This document shows positions 26,201-37,500 of a stretch of 52,917 nucleotides of DNA, piece after piece (the stretch's first letter is position 1; every line of letters begins with the position of its first letter). Both the position numbers and the translations under genes were made by a program. Source of the DNA: Myxococcus llanfairpwllgwyngyllgogerychwyrndrobwllllantysiliogogogochensis (GTDB lineage Bacteria; Myxococcota; Myxococcia; Myxococcales; Myxococcaceae); NCBI RefSeq assembly GCF_006636215.1, contig NZ_VIFM01000051.1:1-52917 (forward strand). Direction: 5' to 3'. The notes beneath the pieces are model-generated. The model saw only the letters and a program-made list of their open reading frames with translations, made no database searches and had not been told where the DNA came from.

Positions 26201-28587
26201 CGGAGTTCCCCTTCGAGGAGATGGTCCGCGCCGTCAACCCTCGCAGGGACTTGCGTGGCAACCCGCTCTACAACGTCGGGCTCTGGTACCACGACCTGCT
26301 GTCGGCGCTTCCCGACGCGGTGCGCGCCCAGGCCTCCGTGGTGGACACGCAGACCGCGGAGTTGGATCTGCGGCTCATCGCCACGCCCGGCGCGGACGGT
26401 GTGCTCGACCTGTCACTGGAATACGCCAGCGAGCTGTTCCGGGAGTCGACGGCCCGGCGGCTGCTCGACGGCTATGTCCGTGCGCTCGGTGCCGTGCTCT
26501 CGACGCCGGAGCAGGCCGTTCAGGAGCTGGACCGGGAGCTGTCCGCCGTCGTTCCCAGGGCGGTGGCCCGGCGCATCGCCATCGCCGCCAACTTCACCAT
26601 CGAGCCCGTGGCGGAGTCGCTCGAACACTGGGCGGCGCGGCTCGCGTTCCCGCTCTCCGTCGAGTTCGGGGCCTATGACCAGATTGAACAGCAGTTGCTC
26701 GACGCCGACAGTCCCCTCATCGCCGGCTCGGGGACCCTGGGTGTCATCGTGGTGGATGCCGACGCCTGGGTGACGGCGGACGGCCAGTTCGGCCGGGTCT
26801 CCGCGTTCGCCTCCGTGGTGGAGGGGTTGGACCTGAGCGGCGCGGACCTGCTCGTCGCCGTCTGCCCGGCTCCGGACAACTCCACGCCAGCACGGGCCGC
26901 CGGGATTGCTCGCGCGCGGGAGGTCCTGATCGGGTTGTCCCAGGTGAACCGCGCCGTCGCGGTGCTCGACCTGTCGTCGCTGGGCCAGCACTACGGTGTC
27001 ACGCGAGAGCGTGAGCCCTATCTGGACGAACTGGGCCGCGTGCCGTTCATCGAAGATTGGTTCGCCGCGCTGGGCACCGTCCTGTTCCGACAGGTTCGCG
27101 GCCGTGCGCGTCCGCCTAGGAAGGTGCTCGTCCTGGATTGCGACCACACCCTCTGGGATGGCGAGTGCGGAGGCGAAGGAGGACTTCGCGTCCCTCCGCA
27201 CAAGCAGGCCCTGCAGCGCACCGCGCGTCGGCTGGCCTCCGAGGGCACCGTGGTGTGTCTGTGCAGCAAGAACATCGACGCGGACGTGGTGGCCGCCTTC
27301 TCCCACGCCGACATGGTGCTCACGCCGCGCGACGTCACCGCCCGTCGCGTGAACTGGCGACCCAAGTCCGAGAATCTCCAGAGCCTGTCCGAGGAACTCG
27401 ACCTGGGCCTGGACGCGTTCGTCATGGTGGACGACGACCCGGCGGTCTGCGCGGAGATCTCCGCCGCGTGTCCCGAGGTCACCGTGGTGCAGCTCCCATC
27501 GGACGAGGCGGCTCAGGCCGTGGTGCTGGAGCACCTCTGGGAGCTGGACCGGCCCGCTGTCACCGCCGAGGACCGGGTGCGCGGTGAGCGCTATCGGGAA
27601 GAGGCCCACCGCCGCGAGCTTCGTCAGCGCGCGCCCAGCCTGTCCGCGTTCCTGGCGGAGCTCTCCGTTCGTGTGAACTTCCGCCCGGCGGAGGAGGCCG
27701 ATGTCGCGCGCGTCGCCCAGCTCTTCGCTCGCACCAACCAGTTCAACCTGTCCGCGACCCGGTACGACGAGTCCCAGGTCGCCGCGTTCGTCCGCGACGG
27801 CGCACCCGAGTGCTGGGTCGTCGAGGTGGAGGACCGCTTCGGCGCCTACGGCTTGACGGGCGCGCTCGTCACCGCGCAGGGGGCGAACGCGCTGGAGGTC
27901 CAGGCCATGGCGCTGAGCTGCCGTGTCCTGGGGCGCGGCGTGGAGGGGAAGCTCCTCGCGGAGCTCCAGTCCCTGGCGCGGCGTCGGAGCCTTGGCGCGC
28001 TGCGCTTCAACTACCAGCGGACGGTGCGCAACGAGCCGGCGATGGCCTTCCTGGCGGGCCTGGGCGGTGTGCTCGACGGGGACGCGGGTACCCGGGAGGT
28101 GCCGCTGGATGCGGTCCTCTCCGATGCTCCCCAGGCGCCCCACGCCGCCCCACCGCGAGCGACTGTCGACGACCGGGGCAGTGGCTTCGCGGGCATTCCC
28201 GTCCCCGTGGCCGAGCGGAGCACCTCGGCGGCCATCCTCCAGGCGATGCGACAGACGTCCACCGCCCGGCCCGATTCGGCGGGCGCGTACGTGACGCCGG
28301 ACGGGTCGGTGGAAGAGCGCATCGCGGAGATCTTCCGCATCGTCCTGCGAGTCGACCGCGTGGGCGCCCATGACAACTTCTTCGCGCTGGGTGGCCACTC
28401 GCTGCTGGCGCTCAAGGTGCTCTGGCACATGCATCGGGACTTCGGAATCGATGTCGCGTTGAACCGGCTCCACGATGCGCCCACGGTGGCCGGGCTGGCT
28501 GACGCCGTCGTGGAGACGCTCATCAAGCTCGACGCGGATGGAGTCCTTGGCGACGCCGTACGGCAGCAGGGAGACGCCCGCCCATGA
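23224..28587 (+). CDS. NRPS loading protein FAAL-PCP-C-FkbH-PCP
   Basis: 1787 residues. Order: fatty acyl-AMP ligase (about 1-575, YTSGSTSEP at 173), carrier 1 (FFSLGGDSL, Ser620), condensation domain (HHIVCDG at 805-811), FkbH-like HAD domain (about 1105-1640, DxDxT at Asp1305/Asp1307 in VLDCDHTLWDGECGGEG), carrier 2 (FFALGGHSL, Ser1726). FAAL activates a fatty acid; FkbH family proteins load a glyceryl unit from 1,3-bisphosphoglycerate onto a carrier and remove phosphate. A C domain between them should join the acyl chain to the glycerate hydroxyl, giving an acyl-glycerate ester. This order matches what I recall for the vioprolide starter protein VlpA. It is coupled by 4-nt overlaps to the genes on both sides. 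No A domain is present. Confidence 0.93.
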   Translation: MNDTPRNASGWPPEPGVIDPCELLARRAVERPGEVAYVFMGTDGAEQHCTWTELDLRARPIAARLIAAGAQRALLIDEPRIELLVALVACMQAGVAAIPVPPPRGRRARERLAVVLMDALPEAVLGVSTMRQADPEGVKLLPPWIDTDTVAEALPAEAYRRPFDPDRIALVQYTSGSTSEPRGVLIDYRNLSAQERAIREAFGHRPDSRVVTWLPPYHDMGLIGGLLQPLYAGLPCLWFSPPVFLADPVLWLRAISRFRGTTSGGPDFAYELCVRRIQDEQLQGVDLSSWEVAFNGSEPVRAETLDRFAQRFARHGFRREAFLPCYGLAEATLMVSGKPPALAPTSLRLERDTLEEGRAVRSSESDGRQVTLTGCGRPVPGMEVKVVDPEHRRPCSQGVVGEVWVSGPSVVRGYLGHEDAEELSARLPGDDRRYLRTGDLGFHDEQGELFIVGRLKDLIIVRGQNHHPEDLERTVQTAFPPLRPACGAAFSVESEGEEAVILVHEIDPVALEEDGGAGLLERIVERTGQDHGVRLREVVFVKPGSLPRTTSGKIRRREVRRRFLEGALTRLSTAPVVAPAPVELVDAEVRRILDCFASVLPGKGRGARADSDFFSLGGDSLSAHELLARVRQETGVRLDVADLFTASTPRQLAAKLEERRRLEMTPGERLEPGALSPAQQRIWFAEQLRPGHAFYHVGLRLELGADVTVPRLEQALARLAARQPALRASIEVVDGAPRQRVAARGTVPLSTLKCQGEDELDAIAREEVSTPFDLAGPLARALLVFSGAPLAGSVGTRQTLILTIHHIVCDGWGGRQAVTGLLEELGASVSEVRPRAELDSAYLTACAEAATRAARSGASGASWWRGVLGGAPEAMPLPIDRERPAAMRGRGARCGTVLDRSTWARVVSAAEQARVTPFIVLASALAAVLRTVSGRSDVVFGTVIAQPPGGEAARLMGCHLNFLPLRVALPEGLALRELVERVKGVFSGALAHSEFPFEEMVRAVNPRRDLRGNPLYNVGLWYHDLLSALPDAVRAQASVVDTQTAELDLRLIATPGADGVLDLSLEYASELFRESTARRLLDGYVRALGAVLSTPEQAVQELDRELSAVVPRAVARRIAIAANFTIEPVAESLEHWAARLAFPLSVEFGAYDQIEQQLLDADSPLIAGSGTLGVIVVDADAWVTADGQFGRVSAFASVVEGLDLSGADLLVAVCPAPDNSTPARAAGIARAREVLIGLSQVNRAVAVLDLSSLGQHYGVTREREPYLDELGRVPFIEDWFAALGTVLFRQVRGRARPPRKVLVLDCDHTLWDGECGGEGGLRVPPHKQALQRTARRLASEGTVVCLCSKNIDADVVAAFSHADMVLTPRDVTARRVNWRPKSENLQSLSEELDLGLDAFVMVDDDPAVCAEISAACPEVTVVQLPSDEAAQAVVLEHLWELDRPAVTAEDRVRGERYREEAHRRELRQRAPSLSAFLAELSVRVNFRPAEEADVARVAQLFARTNQFNLSATRYDESQVAAFVRDGAPECWVVEVEDRFGAYGLTGALVTAQGANALEVQAMALSCRVLGRGVEGKLLAELQSLARRRSLGALRFNYQRTVRNEPAMAFLAGLGGVLDGDAGTREVPLDAVLSDAPQAPHAAPPRATVDDRGSGFAGIPVPVAERSTSAAILQAMRQTSTARPDSAGAYVTPDGSVEERIAEIFRIVLRVDRVGAHDNFFALGGHSLLALKVLWHMHRDFGIDVALNRLHDAPTVAGLADAVVETLIKLDADGVLGDAVRQQGDARP

Positions 28588-31500
28588 ACGACCTCAACCA
28601 GCGTCTTCGCGGGCTGTCGCCCGAGCGTATCGCCGAGCTGGCCCGCACCCTGCGCAAGGCGGAGGCCACGCCCACGCGCCCGCCCGTCCTCTCTGGCGCC
28701 CAGCGTCGCATCTGGTTCGTGGACCGCGCCCTGGGGCGCACGAGCACGTTCAACAACGCCGCCGCCCTGCGGGTCCGAGGTCCGCTCAACCTGACGGCCC
28801 TCCAGCGCGCGCTCGACATCGTCGTCCAGCGCTACGCCATCCTTCGCACCGCCTACGAGGAGCAGGAGGGCACCTGTGTTCCGAAGGTGGTCGACGCCCC
28901 CGTGGTGCTGGAAGTGCACGACCTGGGGGCGCTGCCTGCTGGTGAGCGGGAGGCGGCGGCCGACGAACTCGCGCGGGGGGCCGCTCGGCTCCCGTTCGAC
29001 CTGAGCCGGGGGCAGGTGGTGCGCGCGCTCGCCGTCGTGGTGGCGCCGGAGGAGCACCTGCTGGTGCTCGTCGTGCATCACATCGCCTTCGACGCCTGGT
29101 CTCGCGGCATCCTGCTCGACGACCTCACCGCCGCCTATGAGGCCGAGCTCGACGGGAGGCCCGCGAGTCTCTCTCCCGCTGAGGACTACGGGGCCTATGT
29201 CGCGCGCGCCCTGGCGGAGCCGTCGCCCGAAAGGCGCGAAGCGCTGGAGCGCTACTGGGCACCCCTCGTGGGAGCACTTCCCGCGTCCCCCCTGGCGCAC
29301 CTCGCTCGCGCGGGGCGGTCCGGGGATGATCGCGCTGAGACGCTCGTCCTCTCCCTTCCCACAGGACTGCGGCGACAGATCGACGACGTCGCGCGCCGGC
29401 ATCGGACGACGCCGTTCGTCGTGCTCCTGTCCGCTTTCGAAGTCGTCTTGCACCGGCTGGGGGCGCAGGACGACGTCGCGGTCATCACGTCCTTCGCCGC
29501 GCGTGAGCGCGCCGATTCGATGCGCGTCGTCGGCAACCTGGTGGACACGCTGCTGCTGCGGCTCCAGGCCGGAGAGGACGTGTCGATTTCGAAGCTCATC
29601 GACCGAGTGGGCGAGGTGACCCAGGGCTCGCTCGCGCACAGGGACCTCTCTTTCGACCGCGTCGTCGCGCTGGCGGGAGAGCGCCCGGATGTGAGGACGC
29701 ATCCGCTGTCGCAGGTGGCCTTCGTACACGACGGTGCTCCGGTGGGCGCGGCTCGCCTGGGGCGTGCCCGAGTCGACCTGCGCGTCGTCCATCCCGGACA
29801 GTCGCCCTTCGACCTCTTCCTGCGGGTCCATCCCCAGGAGTCAGAACTCGCGGTGACCGCGGAGTTCCGCACCGCGGTGCTGGACGCGGCCACGGTCGAC
29901 GCCATCCTGGGGATGTTCCTGCGGGCCCTCGTCGCCTTGGTCGAGCCGGGAGACCTCACGGTCGGCACCGTGCCGCTGCTCTCCGAGGAGGAGCGTCGCC
30001 ACCAGTTGACGCGCCTGCGCGGGCCGGAGCAGCCCTTTCCGGAAGAGCCCAACGTCGGCGCACGCTTCACCCGCGTGGCGCGCCAGCATCCGGACGTGGT
30101 GGCGCTCCGGGCAGGGGAGCGCTCCTTCACGTACCAGGAACTGCTCGAGCGGGCCTCGCGTCTCGCGCATCACCTGCATGCCTATGGTGCGCGCCCGGGT
30201 GTCCGCATCGCGCTCTATCTGACGCGCGACCCCGAGCTCATCGTCGCGATGCTGGCCACGCAGTTGGTGGGCGGGGCCTATGTGTCCTTCGACGTCAACC
30301 TGCCCACCGAGCGCATCGCCGCGCTGGTCGAGGACGCGACGCCGGGTCTGGTGGTGACGACGTCGGCCCTGATGGATGGCCTGCCCGTGACGCTGATGTC
30401 CCCCATCGTCATGCTCGATGACGAGTCCCGCGCCATCTCCGCTCGCCCCTCCACTCCACCTGACGCGGCGTTCGGTCCCGAGGCGCCTTCGTACCTGGTC
30501 TACACGTCCGGCTCGACGGGACGTCCGAAGGCCATCGAGGTCGCCCACGGCGGGTTGCTCAACCTGGCGCAGTGGCAGGCCCGTTACTTCGGCATCCGTC
30601 CTGGCAGCGTCGTCTCGCAGTTCTCCGGAGTGAGCTTCGACGCCATCGTCGGTGAGACGGCCATGGCGCTGCTCAATGGCGGGACGCTCGTGATGATTCC
30701 GGACGAGCGGCGCACGCCCGAGGCCTTCGCGGACGTGCTCGTCCAGGATGCCGTCGACGTCGCGGTGGTGGTGCCTTCGTTCCTCGCCCGGGTGGACCCG
30801 TCGCTCGTGCCCGCGCGACTCGATAGCTGGCTCGTGGTGGTGGGGGAGACGTTCCCTCCCGCGCTGGTCCAGCGATGGATGGGACGCCGCAGGCTGTGCA
30901 ACGCCTACGGTCCGGCCGAATACACCGTGTACTCCACGGCGCATGACCTGGGAGAGAGCTTCGACGAGACGTCAGGCACGGTTCCCATTGGCTTGCCGCT
31001 CGACAACTCCCGGGCCTATGTCCTGGATGCTCGGGGCGAGCCCGTGCCCTGCGGTGTCCGGGGCGAGCTCTACCTGTCCGGCCCCGGCGTCGCGATGGGC
31101 TACTTCGGGCGTCCGGACATCACCTCCGAGCGGTTCCTCCCGAATCCGTTCGCGGACGAGCTTCCTCCTCCTGTCGACCTGGACCATCCGGCCGCGGTGC
31201 ACGCCGTCGAGTCCTTCATCACCTCGCGCCCCGGAACGCCCATCGAAGCGGCGTCTCTGCGGCGTCGCTGCCTGGACCCGGAGGCCTTCGACCCCATGGT
31301 GCAGGGGCTCCCCGAGGACATCGTCCAGCGCACGCGCGAACTCGCCGCGGGACTGGCGGACGAAGCGAACCGACATGGCTTCCTCCGTTATCTCGCGGAG
31401 GGCTCGCATGACCTGGTCAACGGTCGAGGTCTGGAGGAGCCGGTGCTCGCGCATCTGCTCGGCGTCGCCGGCTTCCAGGGCCTCAAGGGCACGGACCTGG

Positions 31501-34500
31501 GCTTCGGCGGGGGAGAAGTGCTCGACACCCTGCGGGCGGCGGGTGCGGACGTCACGGGCGTGGACATTGGCCCGTGGCAGGTGCATCGCGCCCGGCTGCG
31601 GGGCCACCGGGTCGTCCAGGCGCATGTGGATACGCCCATGGCGCGCTTCTCCGCCGACACGGGCCTGATGCCCGGCTCGCTCGACTTCGCGCTCTCCTCG
31701 TTGGTGCTGGACCGCGTGGCACATCCGCGCGAGTTCCTGCGCAACCTCGTGGAGGTGCTGCGCCCGGGCGGACGATTCTCACTCCAGCTCTTGCTGCCGC
31801 ACCGGGCGTTCGATTCGCCCGATGTGTTTCCGGCGCTCGTGTACACGGACGCGAGCCTTCGCTGTGTGCAAGAGGGCGCACCGGAGGCCCAGCTCCGACA
31901 ACTGGCGGGGGTGCTGTCCGAGGTCGGTGGCGTCGACCTGCACGTCTACCGGATTCCCTACGCCATCGCGACGAGTGACGGCGTGGAGCGCTTCACGCTC
32001 TGGTGCGTGGCGGGGCAGCGGGCGCGCGTCCCGAGCCTCCAGCGTCACGAGCGCATGTACCGCACCGGAGACCTCGTCTCGCTCCGTCCGGACGGAGCGC
32101 TCATCTTCCACGGTCGCGTGGATGGCCAGCTCAAGATTCGTGGCGCACGGGTCGAGCCCGCGGAGGTCGAGGCCGCGCTCATTCGCGAGCCCCTGGTCGC
32201 CCATGCCGTCGTGGCCGCGCGTCCCGTGGGGCAGGGGGGCGCCGAGGGGCTCGTCGCCTGGTGTGTCCCCACGGAGCGCGAGCTCGTCGTCGATGGGCCG
32301 CGCGCCGTCGCGCTGAAGGACGCGCTCCTCGCTCGATGCACGCGTGAGCTGCCGAGCTGGATGGTGCCCACGGCCATCGTGCTCGTGGAGGAGCTGCCTC
32401 GGTCCCCGAGCGGGAAGATAGACCGCGCGCGACTGACGGTGCCCGAGCGCATCGACTCCGACCGGACCCCGGAGGCTCCACGCAACGAACGGGAACGTGC
32501 GATTGCTCGCGCGTGGTGCGACGTGCTGGGCCAGCGCGAGGTCGGCATCGATGAGTCCATCTTCGAGCTGGGCGGAGACTCCATCCTCATCGTCCGGGTG
32601 ATTGCCCGTCTGCGCGCGGAGAACATCCGCCTGGAGGTCATCGACTTCTTCGAGAACCCGACCATCCGTCGGCTCGCGGCCAGGGTGGGGGACTTCCAGC
32701 AGGTCGCGCCCGCCTCGGGAGCCGCTCCGCTGACGCCCATCCAGCGCTGGCTCCTCGAACAAGGCGGCGGAGGCATTCCGAAATGGGCGACCCAGTCCGT
32801 CGTCCTGGCGCTCCAGCCAGGAGTCGACACGGCGCGGCTGGTCCAGGCGCTGAACGCCGTCATCGCCGCGCATGATGTCCTGCACTCCCGCATCGACGTT
32901 GGCGCGGGCCTGATTCACGTCCTCCCGCCGGACGCACTCCCCAGGCTCACCGGACTGCCGGTCGCCCCGGGGGCCGACGAAGCGCGCGCCCTGCTGACGC
33001 GGGCCTTGGAGCCACTGGAAGGCCGCATGCTGGCGGCGGGGCTCGTGCCTTCTTCCCGCCCGGACGAAGGTGGGGACCTGGTCCTCGTCGTCCACCACCT
33101 CGCGGTAGACGCGGTGTCCTGGCCCACGCTCTGCGAGGACCTGCTCGCCGCATATGACGCCCTCACGAAGGGGCACGAGCCCGCGTTGCCGTCCTCGACG
33201 CCGTACGTGGAGTGGGCCCGTCAGCTCGTGGCCCGCGCGAAGGACCCGGCGTGGCTCGCCGAGGCGGACCACTGGCGCGAGCAGCTCACGGGCGTAAGCG
33301 TGGCACTGCCGCCCTCGCCCGTGGCTGGCAACGCGGTCCTCCAGTTGAGTGAAGCGGAGACCGAGCAGGTGCTTCACGTCGCCCGGCGCGTCGGGGCTTC
33401 ACCGCTGGCTGTGTTGTATGCGGCCCTGGCCCGACTGCTCTCGGAGGCCACGGGGACCGCTCGGGTCCTCATCGATGTGGAAGGGCACGGCCGTTCTTCG
33501 CCCGGACTCGACACATCGCGGACCGTGGGGTGGTTCACCGCGCTGTATCCCGTGGCCGTGCAGGTGGCCCCCCGGCGCGCACGGGTGGATCAGCTCAGGT
33601 CCGCCGTCGCCGCACTCCGGAGCGTTCCCTCCGGTGGCGTGGGTTATCTGCTGCTGCGCCATCTGGCCGAGGACCCGGAGCTTCGGGGTCGACTCGGGGC
33701 GGCGCGAGCGCTCGCCGTCGTCAACTACCTGGGGCGCATCGCCAGCGTCGAGCCGAAGGGCATCCTGCGGAGCCTGCGCGACTTCAGGGGGGAGAGCCCT
33801 CCGGTGCCGTCGGCCGCGCCCTATCCCCTGGCGCTGGACGCGGCGCTCGTCGAGGGTGGCCTGGAGCTGCGTCTCACTCGCGCGGATGGTGCACTGGGGG
33901 GCTCCGCCACGACGGTGCTGGAGGGGCTCGCCCGGGAACTGCGCGCGCTGCTGGAGGAGGCCCGCGCGATTCCCGAGGTGGCGCTCGACCTGACGCCTCC
34001 AGAGATTCCGCTGTCGCGGCTCGCGGAGCTGGTCCGGGAGAGAGGCGCGCCAGACCTCTTCCCGCTCACCCCCATGCAGCGGGGCATGCTCTTCCACGTC
34101 CGCGCGGCGCCGGACTCCGGGGTCTACGAGAATCAAATGCGCTTCCGGCTCCGGGGCGCGCTGGACGTGGAGCGCTACCGTGCGGCCTGGGCGAGCGTCC
34201 TCGCGCGGCACGCGGCCCTCCGGGTCAGCTTCGAGTTCCGAGACCTGGCCGAGCCGCTCCAGCTCGTTCATCGGCACGTCGAAGCGCCGCTCGCCGTCCT
34301 CGACCTGCGTCCGCTCCCCGAGTCCGAGCGCGCGGTGGCCGCCGCCGAGTACGCCACCCGAGAGCGCGTCGCATCGTTCGACCTGGAGCGTGCGCCGCTC
34401 GCGCGCATGTCGCTGCTGCGACACGACGACGAGGCCTGGGAGGTGCTCTGGACCTTCCACCACCTCATCGTCGACGGCTGGGCGGTGACCACCGTCGTCG

Positions 34501-37500
34501 AGGACCTACTGCGGACGTACGCCGGTGCATCGCTGGAAGGCAGCGGTGTCTCGGATGCCTTCCAGCAGTTGCTCGCGCGCCAGTCCTCCGAACGCCCGGA
34601 CCTGCCGTCGCGACCGCGCACGCGTGCGTTCTGGGCCAGCACCCTCGCGGGGGCCCAGCCGTCTGACCCGCTGGGGCTCGGACCGGTCGGCAACCCGGGT
34701 GAGCTGCTGCGCGAGCACGGGCAGGTGTCCCTGCAACTGGACGTCGAGGAGACGGCGCGCATCGTCGCGGGGGCGCGTCGACACGAAGTCACCCTTGGGA
34801 CCTTGCTGCAGGCGGGCTGGAGCCTGGTGCTCGCGCGCTTCGCCCGCTCGTCCGAAGTGGTGTTCGGGCTGACGGTTTCCGGTCGCCCCACGGACCTCCC
34901 GGGGGTGGACCGCGCCGTGGGGTTGTTCGTCAACACGGTGCCTGTGCGCGTGCGCGTCCCCGACACGGAGGCTCCAGGCGTCTGGCTGTCGGCCTTCCAG
35001 CGTGAGGCCCTGGCTCGGGGTCCCTATGAAGGGACGTCGCTCTCGGAGATTCAGCGCTGGAGTCAGCTCCGCGCCACGGAGTCACTCTTCAACCACGTGG
35101 TCCTCATCGAGAACTTCCCCGTCCAGCATGCCCTGCGCGCGCTCTCCTCGGAGCTCACGCTGGAGGGGGTGGATGTGGTGCAGCGCTCCCACTATCCCGC
35201 CACGCTGGTCATCATCCCGGGGGAACGACTGGAGCTCCAACTCGCCTGGGACCCCACGCGCATGTCCGAGGCCCGCGCCCGGTCCGTCCTCGGCTCCCTG
35301 CGCCGCGCCCTCGTGGGACTTGTCGACGCGTCGCTCACCCGCGTCGGAGACCTGGCGCTCGCCGACGGCGGGTCCGTCCTATCCATGCCCCGGGCCGCGG
35401 CCTATCGCGAGACCACGGTCCACCGTGCCTTCGAGGCACGTGTGCGTCGGAGTCCCGATGCGACGGCGCTCCTCCAGGAGCAGACCTCGGTCAGCTTCGC
35501 GCGACTGGATGCGTGGGCGAACCGCCTCGCCCATGCGCTGGTGAAGCGAGGCGTGGGCCCGGAGGTCCCCGTGGGCCTCTTCATCGGCCGCTCGATTCAA
35601 TCCGTCGTCGGCATCCTGGCGACGCTCAAGGCGGGGGGCGCGTATGTGCCGCTGGACCCGTCGTATCCGCGCAAGCGCATCGAACAGATGCTCACGGCGG
35701 CGAAGCCTCCTGTCGTCCTCACGGTGGGTCGGCTCGCGGACCGCATTCCGGACGAGGCCCGGCAACTGACCGCCGAGCTGATCGACGTGGACGCCTTCGC
35801 CACGGGCGAGCCGCTGTCCGCGCCAGACGTCGAGGTCTTCGCGGACGGCCTCGCATACATCCTTTTCACGTCGGGCTCCACGGGACGTCCCAAGGGCGTC
35901 ATGGGCACGCACCGGGCCACGCTCGCAGTCACGGCCTGGCGCGAGGTGACCTTCCCCTACCGTGCGGACGAGGTGTGCTGCCAGAAGACGCCCCTCAGCT
36001 TCGGGGACTCGCTTCAGGAGATCGTCGGCCCGCTGCTGGCGGGTGTCCCCCAGGTCATCCTCTCGGACGACGCGCTGAAGGACCCTCACGTGTTCGTGGA
36101 GGAGCTGGCGCGCCACCGTGTCACGCGAATCATCATCGTCCCTTCGCTGCTCGCGGCTGTCGTCCGGGTGCGCGCGCCGTTGGAGGAGCGACTGGGCTCC
36201 CTGTCGCTGTGGATTGCCAGTGGTGAGGCGCTCCCCTCGGAGGTCGTCCGCCAGTTCCGCGAGCGGCTCCCCTCGGCTCGGCTGATCAACCTGTACGGTG
36301 CCTCTGAGATTGCCTGTGACGACACCTGGACGGAGGTCGACGACACGGGGCGCGCACCGCCCATCGGTCGCCCCATCTCGGGCAGCAGCGCGGCGCTCTT
36401 GGATTCACGCATGCGTCCGGTGCCAACGGGGGCCCTCAGTGAGCTGTACGTCGGAGGCGAGGTCGTCAACCGCGGCTATCTGGATGACCCCGCTCGCACG
36501 GCGGCGACGTTCCTCCCGGACCCCTCGGGTGACGGTGGCCGCGTCTTCCGCACCGGAGACCTCAGCCGCCTCGATGACGATGGCTCGCTGACCTACCTGG
36601 GGCGAGCGGACCAGCAGGTCAGTGTCCGGGGAGCGCGCGTGGAGGTCGCCGAAATCGAGGCGGCCCTGGATGGGTGCCCTGGCGTGGCGGCCTCGGCGGT
36701 CATCTTCGACGAGCAGCACCAGCGCCTCACCGCCTTCGTCATGCCTGACGAGCGCGAGCAATGGCTGCGGGGAGGGCGCCTGCACACGCTGCCCAACGGG
36801 CTGGCGGTCTTCGAGCATCAGCGCTCGGAGTCCGACTACCTCTTCACGGAGATGTTCGGTCATGACGCCATCGCCCTGGGACTTCCGGATGACGCGGTCG
36901 TCATGGATGTCGGCGCGAACATCGGCCTCTTCTCTCTCTTCTCGCACTATGCCGCGCAGCGAACCCGCATCGTCGCCGTGGAGCCCGCGGACGAGCTTCG
37001 TCGGTTGCTGGAGCAGAACCTGCGACTGCATGCCTGCGAGGCCACCGTCATCGGCGCGGCGCTCGCGGAGGCACCGGGCCGGCGGACCTTCACCTTCTAC
37101 CCGGGGGCCAGCGTGCAGTCCGGGCTCTTCCCGGACCAGGCGTGGGATGCGCTCATCTTCCGCTCGGGTGCGGAGTCCGTGGGGCGCGAGGTGGGCGCGG
37201 TGCTACCCTCGGAGGCGCTGGACAGGTTGTCGGAGGCGCGCTTCGTCGGACGCGCGACGGAGGTGGAGGTCACCACCGTCTCCGCCTTGATGGAGCGGCT
37301 ATCCCTGCCCCGGGTGCATCTGCTCAAGGTGGATGTCGAGCGCGCGGAGATCGACGTGCTGCGAGGCATCGAGCCCCAGCACTGGGAGCGCATCGACCAG
37401 CTCCTGATTGAGGTCGAGGAGCGCGGAGGGAGCCGGGCCCAGGTCGAAGCCCTCATCCCCAAGACGTTCGAGCTGCGCTGGATTCCGCACCGCTATCTGT

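Noticed and set aside
23176..26292. 1038-codon minus-strand frame
   Set aside because: Antisense to the FAAL-PCP-C part of the loading protein, which has all expected motifs.
28584..28690. N-terminus of the bimodular NRPS as a separate docking protein
   Set aside because: The helix is continuous with the C1 domain and is best seen as part of this protein.
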